This document shows positions 26,212 to 34,384 of a stretch of DNA of 64,000 bases, piece by piece. Both the position numbers and the translations under genes were made by a program. A model generated the notes under the pieces. The model saw only the letters and a list, made by a program, of their open reading frames with translations, made no database searches and was not told where the DNA came from. Origin of the DNA: Deferribacteres bacterium (GTDB lineage: Bacteria; Zhuqueibacterota; Zhuqueibacteria; Zhuqueibacterales; Geothermadaptataceae); the NCBI GenBank assembly GCA_020633655.1, contig JACKDF010000005.1:248001-312000 (forward strand), written 5' to 3'. How positions within the stretch are numbered: the first letter of the stretch is position 1; every line of letters begins with the position of its first letter.

Positions 26212-27821
26212 CGTTCTCTAAAATTGAATGCGATTCCGAAGCGTAGACGACTTTCAATGCTGGAGTTGTTCGGCTTGAGAAAGTGATATTCGGCAAAAGC
26301 CTGCACTCGTGTATTAACGATCTTCGGACCGTAAAAAAGATAGGCTGATAAGTCTTTACCATCAACACGCGTATCCAAAAATTGGCAATAGGTCACGCCT
26401 GCGAAATAGTTACCGGTCGGACTGTTGATTAATGGATAATTACAATAAAGCTGCAGGTCTTTTTTTGAGGAGGTGCGAATTTGCCCGTAATTCAACTGAA
26501 AATCGAGGAGAAGGAACGCCAGATCCGCAGAAAGAATCTGACGTTCGCTGTTATCCTTAAGCCCTTGAACGTACGTTAGTTTTCTCGCCCAGAGAAAGGA
26601 ACCAAAAGGCTGGTAAAGTGAAAAATAAGCTTCTGGTTGTGCCAATTCCTGTAATTCGTCGGCGTGCCAGGCAAATCCACCTTGCAATTGACCTATGATT
26701 TTTTGTTGCGTTTTCCCACCGATGGTCACAAATTCTCGTGAATTGCCATCACGGTTCATGACGGATTGTAATGTGATAAATGCAGGATTTTGTTCGCTCT
26801 GCGTCGTCCAGATGTTCGCTCTTCGGTTGTGCATAGTCGGCCGGCTTAATTCAGTTAATTTTTCGACCGGGAAAATATTTTTCCGGTCCACAGAGTGTGA
26901 AAATGTTCTGGTGAATTCCTGATTATATTGCGATTTTCTCCGGACAATGGGTGCATCCTTAACGAATTTAAGCCAGGTGGTAAGAATTTCGAAAAACGTA
27001 TCCCGGATCGCCTCTGAATCCCGGCTGAGCATATCCTCCGCGTGAGTGACAGTCTTTATCGCTACAATGGCCAGTGGTTGTTGCGGTGTCCCTCTATCGA
27101 AAAGCATCTTTGAATGACGAACATTTGTCAGCCAATCTCCGGAACTGTGAATCAGCAGAACCGGCATGTCAAGCTTTGAAATCTCCTCTGCCGGCGACTC
27201 CTTGTTGAGCAGCAGGCTGCGAAACAAACCGGGAAATACCATGTAACTCAGACGCAGGAAACTTGAGCGTTTACGCGCGGAATTACCGGAAAAGAATCCT
27301 TCTACACCCTTGTGGCCATTGCTCAGGAAACGACCATTAATTGCACCAATTTGATAGGGTGCTGCAACCGCAACCACAGATGTGAGGTGATGCTGGATTT
27401 CAGGCCGTGCTGCAAATTTTAACACGATTTTCGCGCCAACTGAAAATCCAAGTAAATGCACCTCGCTGTGTTTGTTGAAAATATCGATGCCTTCCACGGC
27501 AACTGTGACCAAATCATCCACTTCGCGTTCTCCCCAGGTAAACATTCGTTTTCGGTGATAGATTTCACCATGTTGCGGTGGATTCATAATCAGGTAAGAG
27601 TAACCATTCGCCTGAAAATATTCCTTGAGGAGCCTGAACTCCGGACTGCGATTGTGCTGCGTGAATCCCGGTATACAAATGACGAGGGGGGTATTTTGAA
27701 GGGAGTCGATGTTTTCGTATTCAAATTTTATATTTTTATAATCTTGAATCTCAGTGTGCAGTGCAAAACATGGCAAAGTAAAGAGCAGCAGTATGGTAAG
27801 CATTAGCAAGGTGTGTTTCAT
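26208..27821 (-). CDS. Exported alpha/beta hydrolase with a beta-barrel-like C-terminal half
   Basis: The 537-residue protein has a signal peptide (about residues 1-21, ending CFALH). The N-terminal half is an alpha/beta hydrolase: VICIPGFTQHNRS oxyanion region, GFSVGAK nucleophile elbow with Ser near residue 127, HSSGDWLTNVRH acid near 223, and catalytic His in TVTHAEDM near 260. From about residue 340 to the end the sequence becomes strand-rich with alternating residues (FVTIGGKTQQKIIGQLQGGF, EAYFSLYQPFGSFLWARKL, YFAGVTYCQFLDTR, LSAYLFYGP, RLRFGIAFNFRER), which looks like an outer-membrane barrel ending in an aromatic-rich strand. The enzyme could therefore be displayed or released at the outer membrane. 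The hydrolase part is sure; the barrel is inference. Confidence 0.78.
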   Translation of the reverse strand: MKHTLLMLTILLLFTLPCFALHTEIQDYKNIKFEYENIDSLQNTPLVICIPGFTQHNRSPEFRLLKEYFQANGYSYLIMNPPQHGEIYHRKRMFTWGEREVDDLVTVAVEGIDIFNKHSEVHLLGFSVGAKIVLKFAARPEIQHHLTSVVAVAAPYQIGAINGRFLSNGHKGVEGFFSGNSARKRSSFLRLSYMVFPGLFRSLLLNKESPAEEISKLDMPVLLIHSSGDWLTNVRHSKMLFDRGTPQQPLAIVAIKTVTHAEDMLSRDSEAIRDTFFEILTTWLKFVKDAPIVRRKSQYNQEFTRTFSHSVDRKNIFPVEKLTELSRPTMHNRRANIWTTQSEQNPAFITLQSVMNRDGNSREFVTIGGKTQQKIIGQLQGGFAWHADELQELAQPEAYFSLYQPFGSFLWARKLTYVQGLKDNSERQILSADLAFLLLDFQLNYGQIRTSSKKDLQLYCNYPLINSPTGNYFAGVTYCQFLDTRVDGKDLSAYLFYGPKIVNTRVQAFAEYHFLKPNNSSIESRLRFGIAFNFRER

Positions 27822-27926
27822 AAAAAGCTTCGAGTCCCTTTAATCTGGATGCCGGTTTGGTTTATTGAATTTAAGTTTGCGATTTGAAGTGAACAGTTTA
27901 ATTTTAATCTGTTTTGAGTTGGAATC

Positions 27927-28024
27927 AATCCTGGTGCAGCATGAGGGTTATAGAATATGAACTGATTAAATATTTCAAATGGCAATAGAATCCATTCGTC
28001 GATTCGTCATGCTGCACCAGGATT
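27927..28024. repeat. Perfect 18-bp inverted repeat flanking about 62 bp
   Basis: AATCCTGGTGCAGCATGA at 27927-27944 is exactly repeated in inverse at 28007-28024. The arms lie between the start of the hydrolase gene (minus, 27821) and the stop of the bacterioferritin gene (minus, 28052). There is no T-run, so it is not a classic terminator. It could be a MITE-like insertion or a transcript-end stem. Confidence 0.8.
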
Positions 28025-28051
28025 ATTGGTGATTGAAATGATGGATTGGTT

Positions 28052-28549
28052 TTAATCCTGCGGACGTCCTGCACTTCTGCTGCGACTTCGTTCAATAGAT
28101 TGCAGCGCAAGGTAATTGTCACCGAATTTCGCCATGTTTTCAAGTTCTGTATCGTAGTTATCGAAATGCCCTTCTTCATCCATCACCAGCTCCTCGAAGA
28201 GTTTTTTGGAAATGGCATCGTTGTTTGCTGCGCATTGATTAGCCCACACATTGTAATCTTTTGCGCTGGAGGCTTCCATCGATGCTGCTTTTTCGAGCAT
28301 TTTTTTAACGTCATGAATTTTTTCTGCATCGAAGGCTGTTTTCATCTCCACATCCCCTTTAAGAAAAAGGATGCGTTCCGAAAGTTTCTCAACATGAATC
28401 ATTTCATCAATGGCGGTTTTTTTAAACAAACCGGCTAACAGGTCATACCCCTGATCATCGCAGTGAAAATGGAAATACATGTATTGGTGAACGGCAGCGA
28501 GTTCGTCTGCAACGGCTTCGTTTAAGAGTTTAATGCTTTTTTCATGCAT
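28052..28549 (-). CDS. bfr: Bacterioferritin-like iron storage protein
   Basis: The 165-residue four-helix protein carries the di-iron ligands of the ferritin superfamily: E17/E18-region in LLNEAVADELAAVHQY, then DEMIHVEKLSERILFLKG with E49, M50 and H52 matching E51, M52 and H54 of Escherichia coli Bfr, and later DEEGHFDNYD with Glu and His. M50 sits where the bridging haem is bound in bacterioferritin. It would oxidise and store iron, or protect DNA and proteins from peroxide. AAGGAGAAAG precedes the ATG. The last 12 residues (SRSRSAGRPQD) are a polar extension not typical of Bfr. Confidence 0.88.
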   Translation of the reverse strand: MHEKSIKLLNEAVADELAAVHQYMYFHFHCDDQGYDLLAGLFKKTAIDEMIHVEKLSERILFLKGDVEMKTAFDAEKIHDVKKMLEKAASMEASSAKDYNVWANQCAANNDAISKKLFEELVMDEEGHFDNYDTELENMAKFGDNYLALQSIERSRSRSAGRPQD

Positions 28550-28654
28550 CTTCTTTCTCCTTAGCGTTTTTAGAAAATTATTCCGCTTGTTGGTTCGTGC
28601 CAGAATATAAAAAAGTCTGCATGGGTTTCAAGGTTTATCTCTTTATATCTTCTG

Positions 28655-29797
28655 TTATTTCACGGGAAAAAGAAACTGAAAACTGCGCCATAAACGATTT
28701 GCCCAGGCGGGTTCATTGTGTTCGGCACTTTGATCCTGATACCAAAGCAAATCAACACTGTCGGTGTAACCTTTGGCGTGCAACGCTTGCAGCATGGCAT
28801 CGCATCCGGGTTGCAGTTTTGCCTCCAAACCAACAGTTCCATTATCCATATAAAACTGCACATCCGGTTTCAATGAGGATGATTCGACCATTTTAACCGA
28901 ACTTTCCTCAAACGGCTCGATAAATGCCGGTGATAAACAAGCCGCTTTGCCGAAAATCTCCGGATGATTCCAGGCTAGAAGAAAGGATGCTAATCCGCCC
29001 ATGCTCGAACCCATGACAGCTGTGTCTTTTGGCCCCTTTTTTGTCCGGTAGGTTTTATCGATGAGTGGCTTAAGCTTTTCGATTATGAATTTTTGATAGG
29101 CACGACCGTTCTCAGTATCGGAATAATCCGCGGTGCGCTCGTCAGAATTGTAAATTCCGACGATGATAACCGGTTCCATTTTGCCTGTCCGAATGAGGCT
29201 GTCCGCGGTTTCGTCGGCTTGCCAGTCAAATCCAAGGTAAGATGTTGCCGGGTCGAATACATTTTGACCGTCATGCATGTAGAGAACAGGATACTGCCTT
29301 TTTTCCGTTTCATAATTTGGTGGTAACCACACGATGACATTGCGCTGGAGAATGCCGGGAAATGACATGTCCGGGTAATACTCAACTTTGCCGGTAATTT
29401 GCCCCGAGGCTTTAATTCCTTCATCGCGCCAGCGGTTAATTTCGCAGACAATCGTGGTATCTTTGGTCGTTTTTAAACGGAAATTTCCCGGGATACTGCC
29501 ATCGTCTTCAATGCGTTCTGTTGACCAATTCCCTCTTGTAAATTTGTATTCAAGTTCGACACCCGCAGGAAATACCCGTATAACGCTAAACTGCTTTTCG
29601 CCCTTATTCCGTACTAATTCCACCGCATTCGGATGCCAGTTCCCCAGAGATTCATGATTGCCAGTGATAAAAACTTCGGTGCTGTCATTGGCGTTGGGAA
29701 CAATTACCCGGAAAGTGATTTGCACGGTTTGATCATGATTGCAGGCAATTATGAAAAAGAAAAGCGAAAACAACAATGGGATCCATTGTATACGCAC
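28655..29797 (-). CDS. Lipoprotein esterase with an N-terminal CBM20-like domain
   Basis: A lipoprotein signal (LFFFIIAC with Cys near residue 19) precedes a CBM20-like starch-binding domain at about residues 25-120 (VFITGNHESLGNWHPNAVEL is the typical G-x-x-LGxW motif). An enterochelin-esterase-like alpha/beta hydrolase follows at residues about 140-375, with YMHDGQNVFD, the nucleophile elbow MGSSMGGLAS (Ser near 266) and a C-terminal His in SAEHNEPAWANR. It is probably anchored in the outer membrane or periplasm, acting on esters of sugars or siderophores, perhaps glycogen- or starch-related compounds. The start is the GTG at 29797, supported by GAGGAACGAGCT before it. Confidence 0.87.
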   Translation of the reverse strand: MRIQWIPLLFSLFFFIIACNHDQTVQITFRVIVPNANDSTEVFITGNHESLGNWHPNAVELVRNKGEKQFSVIRVFPAGVELEYKFTRGNWSTERIEDDGSIPGNFRLKTTKDTTIVCEINRWRDEGIKASGQITGKVEYYPDMSFPGILQRNVIVWLPPNYETEKRQYPVLYMHDGQNVFDPATSYLGFDWQADETADSLIRTGKMEPVIIVGIYNSDERTADYSDTENGRAYQKFIIEKLKPLIDKTYRTKKGPKDTAVMGSSMGGLASFLLAWNHPEIFGKAACLSPAFIEPFEESSVKMVESSSLKPDVQFYMDNGTVGLEAKLQPGCDAMLQALHAKGYTDSVDLLWYQDQSAEHNEPAWANRLWRSFQFLFPVK

Positions 29798-29818
29798 AGC
29801 TCGTTCCTCAACTGTTCG

Positions 29819-29905
29819 CCTGGTTTATTCAGTAACACAAAGCTTGGGAAGGGGGTGTCCCCAGCCTATCGCAAACTCAACGCAGTGCATGAATAAGCCA
29901 GGTTA
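29819..29905. repeat. Palindromic repeat, family R1 (copy C)
   Basis: CCTGGTTTATTC at the left pairs with GAATAAGCCAGG at the right, around a GGGGGTGTCCCC core followed by AGCCTATCG. It fills most of the gap between the CBM20-esterase and the PP2C gene. Confidence 0.8.
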
Positions 29906-29948
29906 GTGAAATTGTTCATGTGTTTTATTGAAATAATAGAATTCCTTT

Positions 29949-32393
29949 TCACAGGACTTTTAAAACAACCATCGTCATATCATCGTGCTGCGGTTGTTTG
30001 CCGGCAAAACGGTTCACCTCATCGAGTGTATATCGTAGCAGACCTTCTGCAGAGCCGTTTTTGTAACTTTTCAGAATGGAGAGAAAACGTTCTTCTCCAA
30101 ATTCTTCGCCTTTTTCATTCATCGCCTCTGTGAAACCATCCGTATAAAATACAAGCGTGTGGCCGGAAGCAAGCTGGAGCTCTCCCTCGACGAGGGTTTG
30201 CGAAAATATTTCTCCCTGTTCAAGCCCGAGCCCAATACCTGCAGGTTGCAGGATTTCCGGTTTGCCGCCGGTAGAATTAAAAACGATGGCAGGGTTATGA
30301 CCTGCTCTTGAGAAACGGATTTTTTTCTCGGTTGTCTCAAGCACCGCGTAAAACATACTAACATACCACGATTTCTCGATCGTTCTGTACATCAGGCTGT
30401 TGACTTTGTTGAGTACCTGGCGTGGGGACAGGTCGTTTTCCGCATGCGATTGCAGTATGCCCTTTGTCAGCGTCATATAAATCGCGGCTGGAACACCTTT
30501 GCCGGATACATCACCGATTGCGATCCCGAGATTGCCTTTTTCTAAATTTATGAAATCAAAATAGTCTCCACCAACTTCCAGTGCAGGATAGCTTACGCCA
30601 GCTATATCGTAGCCGGTAATTTGTGGTTTTTCTTTTGGAAGAAGTCCCAATTGTACTCTTTTTGCAATTTCGAGCTCTTTCTGCATGCGTGTTTGTTCTT
30701 TGATGCGGCGAATGTGCGCCGGTTCTTCGCTGGGTGCAAATGTAATAAATTTACCTTTGTAAAATGCGATCATCCCCGCAACGAGAAGAAGGAGAATGAG
30801 CGCAATAAAGTTATAAGCCGTTAAATTGTAGCTGAAGGCATTGCTTGACAACAGCGGTGCGCAATGCATTATGATCGTTGTTACGGCGTTGGAGACCAGG
30901 GCTGCAAGAAATCCATGGCGCCAGAACACGAACCCCTGCAACAGAGCAATGAAGAAATAGGGCAGGAGAGACCAGTATGTCGGCCAGAATACATGCTGTT
31001 CGTTAAAAAATATGCCGACAACAGAAGTTAAAGCTGCCGCGACAATAATTGCGACAGAGGCGTTTTTATATTTCTGGTACAAGTAAGGAATGAGGAATTT
31101 TCGATAAGATGTCTCTTCCACGATGACATTAAAAATTAAGGTCGCCAGTGCACCAAAGAAGATGTTTTTGTAAGAGAAAAGATTGCCTTCTGTTGGTACG
31201 ATACGCGGTACCGCATCCGTCCATTTGATGAGTAAAAAATAAAAAACCTGCAAGGCACCGAAAATTGTTGCCCCGGCGGCGATGCCAATTGGCAACTCCT
31301 TGCCTATATTTTTTGTGAGAAAGCGCCTGTTGAAAATGCTGTCGATTCCGGAAAGCAACGGGAGATTTTCCGACCGGATAATATGATCTCCGACGATCCA
31401 GGCGGAGAATGTGTGCAGGAAAATAAAGAGCACGCTCGTCGTTAACATCAGTCCGAAGATGATATATTTTTTATGCAATAAACCGATCGCACCAATTTGG
31501 GTGCCCATTCCGAAAATATCCCAGAGGAAAATAGCCTGTAACGCATAAGTAATATAGATGATGGCACCCACTCGCAGACCGTTGCGAACACCAACAAGGC
31601 CTGCATGATATTTTTGTAAAAAGACAATGACGGTGATAAAAAACAGCAGTGCGTACACGCCGACGGAAATTGAGTTAAAAAGGAGATTCGCGCCACCGAC
31701 TAAACCCGAAGCACTGATAAAGTTTTCCGGGTCTTCGAAGTGGGAAACAACATTGGTAATTTCATCTCCGGAGATTTGTATTTCAAAGGTGTAGTGCCCA
31801 CCATTGTATCGCTGGGTTTTGTGGTAAAATTTAAAAATGTGGTCTGTTCGGCGAGTTTTCTCGACACTTGAAGCATTTTCAAGTTCAAAATCGTGAAAAT
31901 GGATTGCCGGCCACCGGGATGCCAGTACGGTGGCAATTTCAAGTGCCTTGTTTTCATCAAGATTTGCTCCACCTGTTGAATCGGGCAATTGATGCTGGTA
32001 TTTTATGAGTTTACCATTTGGCGAAACCCGGAAAATGTATAATTCTGCTTGTCGATCCCTCGGTACATTTCTGTAAAATGTGAATTCCCAATAAGCCAGG
32101 GGCAATTCTTCGGTTTCGGCTAGCTCGATCGCTTTTTCGACGCCATAGGTTCGGGTCAGGAAATCAATTCCACTGTAGTCGAAAAGAAAATACTGGTCGT
32201 CGTAAAATTCGGATAAATCAATCTGCCGGGCTTCTGCAAATTGATCAATGATATCGCGTGCCTCTGAGCGGCTTATTTGGCTGATGCCGGAGAATTGCAA
32301 ATTGACATGCGGCATTAAAGCAATTCCGATAAGTAAAAAGAAAATTGCAATGAAAGCTGGCAGTATAATACGTTTAACTATATGAGATTGCAT
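29949..32393 (-). CDS. PP2C/SpoIIE-type phosphatase fused to PepSY-like and CPBP-like membrane domains
   Basis: One N-terminal helix (about residues 8-25) is followed by an extracytoplasmic region of about 200 residues with PepSY-like pieces (ELYIFRVSPNGKLIKYQ). A multi-helix membrane block (about 245-565) follows, resembling CPBP intramembrane proteases: EExxxR is present as EETSYR near residue 425, but the usual FxxxH and HxxxN motifs are not clear. The cytoplasmic end (about 575-814) is a SpoIIE/RsbU-type phosphatase with VGGDYFDF, IGDVSGKGVPAA, RAGHNPAI, FYTDGFTEA and QHDDMTMVVL. It probably dephosphorylates an anti-anti-sigma factor or similar partner in response to an envelope signal. 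The ATG at 32393, with ACAGGAG before it, is better than the TTG at 32435. Confidence 0.87.
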   Translation of the reverse strand: MQSHIVKRIILPAFIAIFFLLIGIALMPHVNLQFSGISQISRSEARDIIDQFAEARQIDLSEFYDDQYFLFDYSGIDFLTRTYGVEKAIELAETEELPLAYWEFTFYRNVPRDRQAELYIFRVSPNGKLIKYQHQLPDSTGGANLDENKALEIATVLASRWPAIHFHDFELENASSVEKTRRTDHIFKFYHKTQRYNGGHYTFEIQISGDEITNVVSHFEDPENFISASGLVGGANLLFNSISVGVYALLFFITVIVFLQKYHAGLVGVRNGLRVGAIIYITYALQAIFLWDIFGMGTQIGAIGLLHKKYIIFGLMLTTSVLFIFLHTFSAWIVGDHIIRSENLPLLSGIDSIFNRRFLTKNIGKELPIGIAAGATIFGALQVFYFLLIKWTDAVPRIVPTEGNLFSYKNIFFGALATLIFNVIVEETSYRKFLIPYLYQKYKNASVAIIVAAALTSVVGIFFNEQHVFWPTYWSLLPYFFIALLQGFVFWRHGFLAALVSNAVTTIIMHCAPLLSSNAFSYNLTAYNFIALILLLLVAGMIAFYKGKFITFAPSEEPAHIRRIKEQTRMQKELEIAKRVQLGLLPKEKPQITGYDIAGVSYPALEVGGDYFDFINLEKGNLGIAIGDVSGKGVPAAIYMTLTKGILQSHAENDLSPRQVLNKVNSLMYRTIEKSWYVSMFYAVLETTEKKIRFSRAGHNPAIVFNSTGGKPEILQPAGIGLGLEQGEIFSQTLVEGELQLASGHTLVFYTDGFTEAMNEKGEEFGEERFLSILKSYKNGSAEGLLRYTLDEVNRFAGKQPQHDDMTMVVLKVL

Positions 32394-32702
32394 GAATTCT
32401 CCTGTTTCCGTTGGAATCATGAATGTGCCCCACAAAGGGACGCGCTGCAGAGATTATTAATATCACTTTATTTGGAGTCCATCCGAAAACGCCCCATTTT
32501 GTCCAGACTGTGTGAAAATGTTTAAACTTCATTCAGGCTGAGCTTGTCGAAGCAGGACTCACGCTCAACCGGGCGCTACGACAGGCTCAGCGACCGGTGT
32601 ACGCTGCATTTTCACACAGCCTGGACATTTCCGGATTGACTCTTCTTTAATGTCCGAATAATACGCGATTTTACGAATTAGTTTACAAAAAATATAGGAT
32701 TT
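32394..32702. other. Intergenic region carrying an R2/R3 composite element
   Basis: About 310 bp between two minus-strand genes, largely filled by the inverted-repeat element at 32474-32642. It should also hold the promoter for the PP2C gene. I see no open reading frame of interest. Confidence 0.5.
32474..32642. repeat. Inverted-repeat element, family R2 (copy 2)
   Basis: TTTTGTCCAGACTGTGTGAA at 32497 and TTCACACAGCCTGGACATTT ending at 32630 form a nearly perfect stem. Outside them GAGTCCATCCG (32475) pairs with CGGATTGACTC (32642). Inside, CAGGCTGAGCTTGTCGAAGC and GCTACGACAGGCTCAGC form REP-like palindromes. The inner ends match the copy at 8355-8480. Confidence 0.8.
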
Positions 32703-33515
32703 TCATTTGCGGTAGTAATCCTTGATATGCTGCCATAAATCCTCCGCATTTTCCATGTAAACGAATAAGTCGAGATCTTCTCTGGAAATGACGCCGCTAT
32801 CGACGAGAAAATCGAAATTAACTGCCCCGGACCAGAATTCTTTACTGAAAAGATAGACGGGCATCTTAGGCATGCGCCCTGTCTGGATGAGCGTGAGCGC
32901 TTCAAAAAGCTCATCAAATGTACCGAATCCACCCGGAAAGGCAACCAGCGCTTTCGCACGCAGCAAAAAGTGCATTTTTCGAATGGCAAAATATTGAAAT
33001 TGAAAACACAGTTCCGGCGAAATGTAAGGATTGGGTTCCTGTTCGTGGTCCAATGTTATATTGAGACCAATGGACTGCGAATTGGCATCATAGGCACCAC
33101 GGTTGGCCGCTTCCATAATTCCGGGACCACCGCCGGTCACCACGATCAAACGGTCGCCATTGGTGGCAATTGGTTTTTCGCCGAGAAGACGGGTTAGCTT
33201 GCGTGCTTCTTCGTAGTAATGCGCATATTTGAGTTTTGTCTCCAATTGTCGCATTTCAATTTCATCTTTTTTGTTGCGGGCATTCTTTAATGCCTTCTCA
33301 ATTTCTTCTTTGCTGCAGATGCGTGCACTGCCAAAAATAACAACCGTTGAAGTGATGTTGTGTGCATCCATCACCATTTCCGGTTTGAGCAATTCCAGTT
33401 GCAAACGCAGTGGCCGCAGTTCATTGCTTCCAAGGAATTCTTCATCCTGATAAGCGAGGCGATAGGATGGCGAGTTTTTAATTCTCTCCCGGTTGTGCTG
33501 ATTTATCGATTTCAC
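32703..33515 (-). CDS. LOG family protein (lysine-decarboxylase-like fold)
   Basis: The 270-residue protein contains the signature GGGPGIMEAANRGA near residue 128 and PGGFGTFDELFEALTLIQTG near residue 193, the PGGxGTxxE nucleotide-binding motif of the LOG family. Some members are cytokinin riboside 5'-monophosphate phosphoribohydrolases or nucleotide 5'-monophosphate nucleosidases such as PpnN. The extra 90-residue N-terminal region (VVIFGSARICSKEEIEKAL) fits the larger bacterial subgroup. The start is GTG at 33515 with GGGAAAGGAAAAAC before it. The natural substrate here is not known. Confidence 0.85.
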   Translation of the reverse strand: MKSINQHNRERIKNSPSYRLAYQDEEFLGSNELRPLRLQLELLKPEMVMDAHNITSTVVIFGSARICSKEEIEKALKNARNKKDEIEMRQLETKLKYAHYYEEARKLTRLLGEKPIATNGDRLIVVTGGGPGIMEAANRGAYDANSQSIGLNITLDHEQEPNPYISPELCFQFQYFAIRKMHFLLRAKALVAFPGGFGTFDELFEALTLIQTGRMPKMPVYLFSKEFWSGAVNFDFLVDSGVISREDLDLFVYMENAEDLWQHIKDYYRK

Positions 33516-33649
33516 GTTTTTCCTTTCCCGGCCTTTGGTATGCGATATTTCTGAATACCAGTTTAAAAAATATCGCTGAAAAGTAAAATTAATTTTTTGA
33601 ATTTAAAGTTGTTATCGCTTACATTTCCCTTACACGAAAGAAGGAGCAA

Positions 33650-34339
33650 ATGGAAAGAACGCATAAGATAAAAAATCAAATTGATTCGATTTTCCGGGTG
33701 CATGACCGCATAATTAACATATCGGAAAAAGAAAAATTGCATTCACCGTTGATTTTCGCCGGAATGGCGGTTTATCTCTACTGCAACTTTGAAAATTTCC
33801 GCCCACATTGTGACAGACTTTCCGGTGATATAGATTACATTATTCCTCCCGTGGATATTCCCGAATGGGAGAGTGCCTTACAGCTCAGATTTCAGTACGA
33901 TAAGAACCGGGGATTCAGCGGCTCCATGGCCAAAACAAAAATTGCAGGAATTGAAGTTGATTTATTAGCGGATGCGGAGTTTATTCGCCCAATAGACGAC
34001 ATACACTTTCATTGCCGGTTCTTTTATAATGAACTGGAAAAAAAGCAAACAAATCGGGAGAACCGAAGATTTCTCCATGTCGATGCAGCACAGCTTCTGT
34101 TTTTTAAATTACTTCTGGGACGTGGGCTTGACAAGAATAAGTATGACTTTGAGGATGCAGCGGCACTCATCCTCGATGCACACATCGATGAGCAGCATTT
34201 CTTCGATGTTGTATTCAAGCAAAATGACTATTCGGATCAGAGAGTCAAAATCCTCGCAGCTCGCTTACAAAAATGCGTGGAAATCGATGCGAATACGGCT
34301 TCATTTCGGGATGGATTTTTGGAACTGATAAAAAATTAG
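33650..34339 (+). CDS. Hypothetical protein with a nucleotidyltransferase-like signature
   Basis: This 229-residue soluble protein has LIFAGMAVYLYC near residue 36, followed by RLSGDIDYIIPP near residue 58, then GIEVDLLADAEF near residue 102. The spacing of a small-residue helix, an Arg/Ser-x-DIDxxI and a later acidic strand resembles minimal nucleotidyltransferases, including the AbiEii family and kin, where the Asp residues bind the metal. No antitoxin gene is adjacent, so a toxin-antitoxin reading is not supported. AAAGAAGGAG precedes the ATG. It diverges from the LOG gene. The fold is suggested, the function unknown. Confidence 0.55.
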   Translation: MERTHKIKNQIDSIFRVHDRIINISEKEKLHSPLIFAGMAVYLYCNFENFRPHCDRLSGDIDYIIPPVDIPEWESALQLRFQYDKNRGFSGSMAKTKIAGIEVDLLADAEFIRPIDDIHFHCRFFYNELEKKQTNRENRRFLHVDAAQLLFFKLLLGRGLDKNKYDFEDAAALILDAHIDEQHFFDVVFKQNDYSDQRVKILAARLQKCVEIDANTASFRDGFLELIKN

Positions 34340-34372
34340 CCTTTTTTATTCTTAAACCATAAGATTGGTTAA
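34336..34372. repeat. Fragment of family R1 (copy F)
   Basis: TTAGCCTTTTTTATTCTTAA followed by ACCATAAGATTGGTT matches the left 30 nt of copy A (CTTTATTCATAAACCACAAGATTGAG). The rest of the element is missing. It overlaps the stop of the nucleotidyltransferase-like gene. Confidence 0.5.
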
Positions 34373-34384
34373 AAACAACAGGAA

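Noticed and set aside
27925..28179. 84-codon minus-strand frame over the end of bacterioferritin
   Set aside because: It overlaps the bfr coding region on the same strand in another frame and runs through the 18-bp inverted repeat.
33650..34339. Toxin-antitoxin or abortive-infection locus
   Set aside because: Only a weak nucleotidyltransferase signature; no AbiEi-like or other antitoxin gene is adjacent.
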